DNA of 8,247 nt from Bacteroidota bacterium (GTDB taxonomy: Bacteria > Bacteroidota > Ignavibacteria > Ignavibacteriales > Melioribacteraceae): contig JAMCSN010000356.1 of NCBI GenBank assembly GCA_023381535.1, positions 1 to 8,247 on the forward strand, written 5' to 3'. The translations under genes were made by a program, and so were the position numbers. A model generated the notes under the pieces. It searched no databases. It was given only the letters and a program-made list of their open reading frames with translations, and was not told the DNA's origin. This document shows positions 1 through 4,718 of this stretch, piece after piece (position 1 is the first letter of the stretch; each line of letters begins with the position of its first letter).

Positions 1-915
1 GCTCTGAAAATATGCCAGTATAATAAAGAACTTGTTGCAGTTCCGTTATACTATGACGTTGGCTTGCTTTATTACAACGATGATATTTTAAGAAAGGCCC
101 AAAATTATACAGAGATTAAAAAAGAACTTTCGAACTTTATCACGTGGGAACGGTTTGTAGAAATCAGTAAGCAGTTAAAGTCTCTTGGCAAATCTGTCTT
201 TCTTTTTCCCGCCGATGATTATGAGGGACTGATGTGCAGTTACTTTGAATTGCTGGGCAATCTGAACCAAAATATAATTGAAGGCGACACTGTCAAATTG
301 AATACCCCTGAGGCAGTGAAATCGCTACAATTTCTTGTGGATTTGATATATGATTCAAAAATTACTCCTCAAGAGGTATTAAATTTCAGAGATCCGGAAT
401 GTTATAAAGAATTTGCTCAGGATAATGCCATTTTTCTTCGTGGCTGGACGGGTTTTCATTTCTGGTATAGAGATGTTATTGGGCCGAAAGATGTCTCTTC
501 CAAGTTTTTGCCTGTGCCATTACCGCATTTTAAAAACGGAAAGCCCTCTAGTGTTATTGGTGGATGGGATTTGATGTTATCTAAAAGTTCAAAAAATAAA
601 AACGAAGCGATTGAGTTTATGAAATTTATGGCGTCCGAGGAATCGCAAGAAACAATGTTTGAAAGTGGCGGGTATCTGCCGATCAATAAGGATGTTTACA
701 CCAGCAAAGAGTTCTTAAAAAAGCATCCCAATTTGAAATTCTACGAAAAAATTATGGACACAGGCTATTATAGACCTTTTATGGAGAAATACACTCGTTA
801 CTCAGATATAATTACTTATTATATAAATTTAGCAATGCGCAAAAAAATTAGTGCCTCAAAAGCTCTTGCAACGGCTGAAAAACTAATTAACTCACACGAA
901 TTTTTCTTGAAATAA
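1..915 (+). CDS. Extracellular solute-binding protein, family 1 (5' end outside the window)
   Basis: The frame is open from base 1 (reading ALKICQYNKELVAVPLYYDV...) and stops with TAA at 913-915, so the TTG at 64 is internal and about 304 C-terminal residues are present. Seen: a 'VPLYYDVGLLYYND' segment, 'ITWERFVEISKQL' about 27 residues later, and a C-terminal block with 'GGWDLMLSKSSKN', 'AIEFMKFMASEESQ' and 'GGYLPINKDVY'. These are the conserved blocks of family 1 (MalE/UgpB-like) periplasmic binding proteins of ABC importers, which usually bind sugars or polyols. The signal peptide or lipobox would lie upstream and cannot be seen. The ligand cannot be told from this part. No permease or ATPase gene follows. 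Instead a membrane-anchored protein starts three bases after the stop, so the binding protein may serve a sensor rather than, or as well as, a transporter; that is an inference. Family assignment is firm. Confidence 0.9.
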   Translation, partial: ALKICQYNKELVAVPLYYDVGLLYYNDDILRKAQNYTEIKKELSNFITWERFVEISKQLKSLGKSVFLFPADDYEGLMCSYFELLGNLNQNIIEGDTVKLNTPEAVKSLQFLVDLIYDSKITPQEVLNFRDPECYKEFAQDNAIFLRGWTGFHFWYRDVIGPKDVSSKFLPVPLPHFKNGKPSSVIGGWDLMLSKSSKNKNEAIEFMKFMASEESQETMFESGGYLPINKDVYTSKEFLKKHPNLKFYEKIMDTGYYRPFMEKYTRYSDIITYYINLAMRKKISASKALATAEKLINSHEFFLK

Positions 916-918
916 GCT

Positions 919-1215
919 ATGAAATCTAACAACCCGTTCATAGAAAGTCTTAAGAAATATCGTTTTGAATTAAGACATTTGACTGTTGTATTTATTGCTT
1001 TGCTAATTCTACAGTTGGTGCTTCTATATGTTAATAAAGTCTCGTTGAGAAACTTTGTGGATGATACGCAGGAGTGGTTCCAAAAAAATTCAGCAGAAAA
1101 GTTTGCGGGACTTAGCGCTTCCACCCTCGAATTACTAATGGAGACGACGCGAAAAAATACTACTCCTTATGGCAATGCTGTCAACTTAAGAAAAATAGAT
1201 AGCCACATGGTCTAA
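919..1215 (+). pseudogene. N-terminal remnant of a membrane-anchored sensor-like protein, cut by the IS element
   Basis: The ATG lies three bases after the stop of the solute-binding protein gene, which suggests one translationally coupled operon. The protein has a basic cytoplasmic start (residues 1-20), one strong hydrophobic helix at about residues 21-39 (LTVVFIALLILQLVLLYV) and then a polar, probably periplasmic stretch. This is the layout of the N-terminus of sensor histidine kinases and related transmembrane receptors. Native sequence ends at about residue 84-85, because the IS inverted repeat begins at 1172-1173. The last 13-14 residues (ending IDSHMV) are encoded by IS DNA, and the TAA at 1213-1215 also lies inside the IS. 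No kinase, HAMP, PAS or cyclase domain remains, so the gene is almost certainly inactive. The identity as a sensor is inferred from topology and from its binding-protein neighbour, not from a recognised domain. Confidence 0.6.
1172..1190 (+). repeat. Left terminal inverted repeat of the IS4-family element
   Basis: The sequence GCAATGCTGTCAACTTAAG is the exact reverse complement of 2628-2646. It lies 21 bp beyond the transposase stop codon and inside the reading frame of the interrupted upstream gene. Confidence 0.88.
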
Positions 1216-2645
1216 ACAGCTCTCCTTTTGTTTGAAGGATATTTGAGCGACCATTTCTTTTTTCTCGGATTACTTCGTCCTTCTCTTACCGGAATTTTAT
1301 GCCGCTTAATTGCTGCAACTAATTCATCATATGCTTTTATCCAGTCAGCATTTTTTTCATTGAGTAAATCCAATATTCGTGTGCGGACTAATCCGTAACT
1401 GACGTTTCTGTTAATCTTATACCGCTCGTATTTCAGCGCTTGTTTTTTCTTTGCGTTTTCTTCTTCAAGCTGTTGTTCAGCTTCTTGTACAAGCACCGAA
1501 TGCAAGTTGAGGATTAATATTCTGCTATAGTAATCTTGTCTAATTGATTCACCGGTTTTCCCACTGAAGTTTTCAATTTCTACGCTGTGTTTTTGAAACT
1601 TAAAATGCTCTTCTTCGCTCCATCTTAAATGATAGATATGCTTCAAATCTTCTCTCGATAGCTGCTTCTTATTGAGCACCGATGTTACCAAATATTCATC
1701 TTCTCCACTCGATAATTTTATCTTCACAACCCGCAATCTTATATTGGTATTTACCCCTTGCTTTACAAGTTCTTGAAGCTCCGGATTCTTCCTTCTCTGC
1801 TGACTACAGGTTAATGAGACTTTAATTATCATCTCTTCTTTTTCGTTCGTTACAATCTCTTTTAACTCTTTTAGAAATTGCTCACCACTGTAACGAATAA
1901 CAAAATCATAGCCCATTTGCTTTAGATTTACAAACATCGCCAATGATGGAAAGCCTCTATCTGCTATGATAATATCACGCTTCTGTTTTCCTCCTTCTTT
2001 CATTCGTTGCAATTGTTGGAGGAGATATTCTCTTTCTGATCTCCCATATTTGTGTAATTCCGCATCTACTATCATTTCATTGAGAACATCATAGACCACT
2101 ACTGACCACCCGCAGTTTACCCAATTCTCGTTGTGGTTTATTTTACCGTATTCTGCTTGTATGGCTTCTCCGTCCGGAAGCTCGATCATTGAACCATCTG
2201 CCGCCAATAAGCGGTAGCCTTTATAGCTTTTATACTCTTGCTGATAATATTCCTCTATGGCTGCTTCATTGAGTTTTATAAATGTTTCGTGTTTTAACTT
2301 CATACGTGCTTTTGATATCGCTTGTTTACTGCACTCTGTTTTCTCTTTGCCATAAATTTGGAAAAATTGATTGATCTCTACTGATAACGTTTTTGCCGCT
2401 CCTCGAAGAAAGAACAGTACCAATCTTTCAAAAGATAGTTTTCTTTCCCTGACAAAACTCTTATCGCTATTGCGTGAATTGTTTTTGAACTCTTCACTGT
2501 TTATTAATTGCTGCATTATCTTAAAAATTTTTTCATGTAAAACTCAATTTGTTTCCTGCTTAACAACTTTATCTGATTTTAAATTCAATTCTCACACGCA
2601 CAACCTAATCTTTTTTACCTCTATCTCCTTAAGTTGACAGCATTG
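1173..2645 (-). mobile_element. Complete IS4-family insertion sequence (about 1.47 kb)
   Basis: The element is bounded by perfect inverted repeats (1172-1190 and 2628-2646) and holds one intact minus-strand transposase gene that nearly fills it. The inner part of the repeat, TCAACTTAAG, matches what I remember as the conserved inner end of IS231-type elements of the IS4 family, whose tips start with CA. I therefore put the tips at 1173 and 2645; the extra matching G/C pair at 1172/2646 could be IS or flank. About 130 bp of leader separate the right tip from the transposase start. No 10-12 bp direct target duplication, as expected for IS4-family insertion, is visible on the two flanks. Orientation follows the transposase. 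Confidence 0.85.
1212..2516 (-). CDS. IS4-family transposase (DDE type), intact
   Basis: This 434-residue protein catalyses cut-and-paste movement of the surrounding IS. The RNase H-like catalytic core is complete: first Asp in 'LLAADGSMIELP' (D107), second Asp in 'IIIADRGFPSLAMF' (D186), and the third acidic residue in the family's YREK signature (Y295, R298, E302, K309; 'YHLRWSEEEHFKFQK'). The spacing Y-2-R-3-E-6-K is exactly that of IS4-family transposases. The N-terminal 100 residues are basic and probably bind the terminal repeats. The very basic C-terminus (RKKKWSLKYPSNKRRAV) may also touch DNA. The ATG at 2516 has only a weak upstream AAGATA as a ribosome site, which fits low expression. 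There is no frameshift or internal stop, so the element may still be active. Assignment to IS4 is firm; the subgroup (IS231-like or other) is not certain. Confidence 0.93.
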   Translation of the reverse strand: MQQLINSEEFKNNSRNSDKSFVRERKLSFERLVLFFLRGAAKTLSVEINQFFQIYGKEKTECSKQAISKARMKLKHETFIKLNEAAIEEYYQQEYKSYKGYRLLAADGSMIELPDGEAIQAEYGKINHNENWVNCGWSVVVYDVLNEMIVDAELHKYGRSEREYLLQQLQRMKEGGKQKRDIIIADRGFPSLAMFVNLKQMGYDFVIRYSGEQFLKELKEIVTNEKEEMIIKVSLTCSQQRRKNPELQELVKQGVNTNIRLRVVKIKLSSGEDEYLVTSVLNKKQLSREDLKHIYHLRWSEEEHFKFQKHSVEIENFSGKTGESIRQDYYSRILILNLHSVLVQEAEQQLEEENAKKKQALKYERYKINRNVSYGLVRTRILDLLNEKNADWIKAYDELVAAIKRHKIPVREGRSNPRKKKWSLKYPSNKRRAV

Positions 2646-2646
2646 C
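2628..2646 (-). repeat. Right terminal inverted repeat of the IS4-family element
   Basis: This is the perfect 19-bp inverted partner of 1172-1190, starting CTTAAGTTGACAG on the plus strand. The inner sequences next to the two repeats (AAAAAT on the left, GAGATA read inward on the right) no longer match, so 19 bp is the full perfect repeat. Confidence 0.88.
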
Positions 2647-2667
2647 TCAAATGAGGAGGGGGAGAGG

Positions 2668-2695
2668 TTGACTTGCCGCAGATTTATTTTATCTT
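2668..2695 (+). promoter_or_regulatory. Possible sigma-70-like promoter for the hydrogenase maturation protease
   Basis: TTGACT at 2668-2673 (5 of 6 to the -35 consensus), a 16-base spacer and TATCTT at 2690-2695 (4 of 6 to the -10 consensus) lie just outside the right end of the IS. A start near 2702 would give a leader of about 30 bases before the ATG at 2732. This is a motif match only. The same bases might be the remnant of an upstream gene. Confidence 0.3.
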
Positions 2696-2731
2696 GTATC
2701 CAGAAAATTACAATGATGGGAAGTTCGGCGG

Positions 2732-3208
2732 ATGAATAATGAAAAAATTTTAGTGCTCGGGATCGGAAACGTTTTGATGGAAGACGAAGGCGCTGGCGTT
2801 GAGGTAGTCCGCAGATTGGAAAGCGAGACATTGCCTGACAACATCGATTTACTTGATGGCGGCACCGGCGGATTTCATCTTCTGGCTCAACTGAGCGGTT
2901 ACAAAGTAATAATAATGGTTGATGCAACTTTAGATGATGATGAAGAAGGAACTATCAAACTGACCGAACCAAAGTTTGCCTCTGATTTTCCGAAAGCTCT
3001 CTCAGCTCACGATATCGGGTTGAAAGATTTGGTTGAGTCGCTGATTCTGCTGAATGAATTCCCCAAGATTTATCTCTTCACAATTTCGATAAAACATTTT
3101 CACAATGTATCGATGCAATTGTCTCCAGCTATCCAAAATGCAATTCATCAAACAGCGGAAAAAGTTGTTGAGCTTATCAATCAGCTCAATCAATCCTTGC
3201 CAAAATAA
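2732..3208 (+). CDS. [NiFe]-hydrogenase maturation protease (HyaD/HybD family, peptidase M52)
   Basis: This cytoplasmic endopeptidase family removes the C-terminal extension of the hydrogenase large subunit once nickel is in place, the last step in active-site assembly. The 158-residue length fits the family (E. coli HybD is about 164). Seen: 'KILVLGIGNVLMEDEGAGV' at residues 5-23, 'DGGTGG' at 42-47, 'VIIMVDA' around 58-65 and 'SAHDIGL' at 91-97. Aligned from memory to HybD, the nickel-sensing residues are all kept: E19 (E16 in HybD), D64 (D62) and H93 (H93). The later segment usually written G-(V/I)-x-P is altered here (FTISIKHF). No hydrogenase structural or hyp gene is in the window. The IS right end is only 86 bases upstream, so the gene may have lost its original operon partners. 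Upstream, GGGAAG at 2718-2723 is a possible ribosome site. Family is sure; the partner hydrogenase is unknown. Confidence 0.9.
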   Translation: MNNEKILVLGIGNVLMEDEGAGVEVVRRLESETLPDNIDLLDGGTGGFHLLAQLSGYKVIIMVDATLDDDEEGTIKLTEPKFASDFPKALSAHDIGLKDLVESLILLNEFPKIYLFTISIKHFHNVSMQLSPAIQNAIHQTAEKVVELINQLNQSLPK

Positions 3209-3215
3209 TTCTCGA

Positions 3216-4457
3216 CTAAAAGAACAGCAGCGGAATATGTGCGAGCGCAAGTATTCCAAACCGCTGAAATGTTTTTGTTCTTAGCGAAGGAACAAAATAA
3301 CCAAAGTAAATTCCTTTGATAACTGTATTGCTCAGCATAGCGACAATAATTGCCGTCGAAACAAGCTTCGGATCGAACCATGATGAATGTGCGATCGAAA
3401 AAATGAACGGATCGATATTGGCAATACCGACTACACCGGCAAACGTAAATATTCCATGCGCGCCGACGTACTGATTAATAATTTTTGTAAGAACAGAAAT
3501 TGCAACGAACAGAATTCCAAATAACATTGCCGGTTTTATCTCGAACGGATTCTGCAAGTTCTTTAGTTCTTCTTCCACTGCAGATGTCTCCGATGACGGA
3601 TCATGTTTGATGTATGACGAGGCAATTCCAACCGCGAACAAAAAAATCATTTTCAACCAGAGTGTTTGTGCAATCACGGGACTGATTACGAAGATGATAA
3701 CTAAAAATTTTATGTACATGATGCTGCTTGCGGCAATACTTCCTTGAAGCGAGCTAATTGCAAGAGTCGGATCTTTTTTTGCAATTCTTCCGTTGGCAAT
3801 ACTCACTGCAGTACTCGATACAATTCCGCCGATTAAACCGGATAAGTACAACCCGACTTTTTGACCGAGGAATTTTGAAAGCAAATAACCAATGAAACCG
3901 ATTGTGGAAACCAGAATTACGATCTGCCAAATTTGTGATGGGTTCAGCTCGAAGTCGGTAAAATTTTTATTCGGCAGTACCGGCAATATTATTAGCGTTA
4001 CAAGCAAAAATTTTAGAACTGCTGTAAACTCGGCACGGTCGAGTTTCTCAACAATATTTTCAAGCTCGGCTTTTTCAGACAGCAACATTGTATTGATAAT
4101 TCCGATTGCCATTGAAACCCAAATATCAACCATCAACGCCAATGCACCAACGACAAATGTAAGGAGAGCGGTGATTTCACTTGTGGCGCCGACCTTCTCT
4201 GTCCTAACTTTTGAAAAATAAGAAACACCCGCGAGTACGGATATACTCAGCAACCCAATTGGCAGCATTAATGTTACACCTAATTGATAAAGCCATGCGC
4301 AGCCGAAACCTAACATGCTGATTATAGGAAAAGTTCTGATGCCGCCGAGGGCAAGTTTGCGTTTGCTTTTTGTACCTTCGCGTTCAAGACCGACAAGCAA
4401 CCCGAGAGCAAGGGCAACAATAAAGCGCAGTTGAAAAGTCCATTCGATCGAATTCAT
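3216..4457 (-). CDS. MgtC/SapB family membrane protein with DUF4010 domain
   Basis: This 413-residue inner-membrane protein has many hydrophobic helices. The N-terminal part (about residues 8-140) is an MgtC/SapB domain, shown by 'RFIVALALGLLVGLEREG' at 11-28 and 'GGIRTFPIISMLGFG' at about 38-52. The C-terminal part (about 175-400) matches the DUF4010 domain that often follows it, with 'GLIGGIVSSTAVSIANGRIAKKD' as the most telling stretch (quoted only as a marker around residues 207-229). A charged cytosolic or periplasmic loop with several Glu residues (about 290-305) divides the last helices. The role is not well established. Classical MgtC modulates membrane potential, ATP synthase or growth at low Mg2+, but those findings need not apply to the DUF4010 fusions. 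It runs convergent to the hydrogenase protease with 7 bases between stop codons, and divergent from the DUF2723 gene. The ATG at 4457 has only a weak purine-rich site before it. Confidence 0.88.
   Translation of the reverse strand: MNSIEWTFQLRFIVALALGLLVGLEREGTKSKRKLALGGIRTFPIISMLGFGCAWLYQLGVTLMLPIGLLSISVLAGVSYFSKVRTEKVGATSEITALLTFVVGALALMVDIWVSMAIGIINTMLLSEKAELENIVEKLDRAEFTAVLKFLLVTLIILPVLPNKNFTDFELNPSQIWQIVILVSTIGFIGYLLSKFLGQKVGLYLSGLIGGIVSSTAVSIANGRIAKKDPTLAISSLQGSIAASSIMYIKFLVIIFVISPVIAQTLWLKMIFLFAVGIASSYIKHDPSSETSAVEEELKNLQNPFEIKPAMLFGILFVAISVLTKIINQYVGAHGIFTFAGVVGIANIDPFIFSIAHSSWFDPKLVSTAIIVAMLSNTVIKGIYFGYFVPSLRTKTFQRFGILALAHIPLLFF
3228..3276 (+). terminator. Possible intrinsic terminator for the protease gene, inside the 3' end of the convergent gene
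   Basis: A long imperfect hairpin begins 20 bases after the protease stop: CAGC (3228-3231) and GGAATA (3232-3237) pair with TATTCC (3252-3257) and GCTG (3263-3266). An inner TGCG/CGCA stem (3240-3243, 3246-3249) caps it, with a 5-base bulge at 3258-3262. Five T's at 3272-3276 follow after a short gap. It lies within the last codons of the MgtC/DUF4010 gene on the other strand, so the bases are also protein coding. The gap before the T run and the bulge make this weaker than a classical terminator. Confidence 0.35.
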
Positions 4458-4618
4458 TTCATCTCAATTTTTTGTTATGAATCTAAGATTCTTGACTGCA
4501 AGATTCAATAAATGAATTGATTAGCCAAGGTATCCCGCAAGAGGGAACAAGGGATTTATTACGGTTGTGCAATCATTCATAACCTACTGAGTCTGAGTGG
4601 ATTTTCCATATATTTATA

Positions 4619-4636
4619 TATATTTGACTTGTCAAA
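4619..4636 (+). promoter_or_regulatory. Promoter-like element and short palindrome in the divergent intergenic region
   Basis: TATATTTG at 4619-4626 matches the TAnnTTTG -7 element known from Bacteroidetes promoters. It overlaps a perfect palindrome TTTGAC-TT-GTCAAA at 4623-4636 that could be an operator. No convincing TTG box is seen about 19 bases further upstream, and the leader to the ATG at 4719 would be about 85 bases. The 261-bp region 4458-4718 serves two divergent genes, so it must hold promoters for both. A short TCCC-GCAAGA-GGGA hairpin (4533-4546) and an AAGATTC direct repeat near 4487-4507 are also present. No riboswitch or small gene is recognised there. Confidence 0.3.
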
Positions 4637-4718
4637 ATGATTTTTCAGAAATAGTTTAGCGGCAGTTTTTATTATCAACTCTTCAATATTTTTTAATAAA
4701 ATCGGGATGAAACCTTAG

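Noticed and set aside
64..66. TTG at 64 as the start of the solute-binding protein
   Set aside because: The same frame is open and reads typical family sequence back to base 1, so the true start lies outside the window.
2371..2637. Plus-strand reading frame of 88 codons inside the IS
   Set aside because: It is antisense to the N-terminus of the intact transposase, low in complexity (Ser/Leu/Phe rich) and shows no known passenger-gene features.
1163..2656. Possible target-site duplication CTCCTTATGG / CTCAAATGAG around the IS
   Set aside because: Only the first three bases and the last match, which is no better than expected by chance.
2592..2927. Minus-strand reading frame of 111 codons across the IS right end and the protease gene
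   Set aside because: It runs antisense to the well-supported protease gene, crosses the IS boundary and has no recognisable protein features.
3892..4221. Plus-strand reading frame of 109 codons opposite the MgtC/DUF4010 gene
   Set aside because: It is a shadow of the conserved membrane protein on the other strand, with Ser/Thr/Ile-rich composition and no ribosome site or motif.
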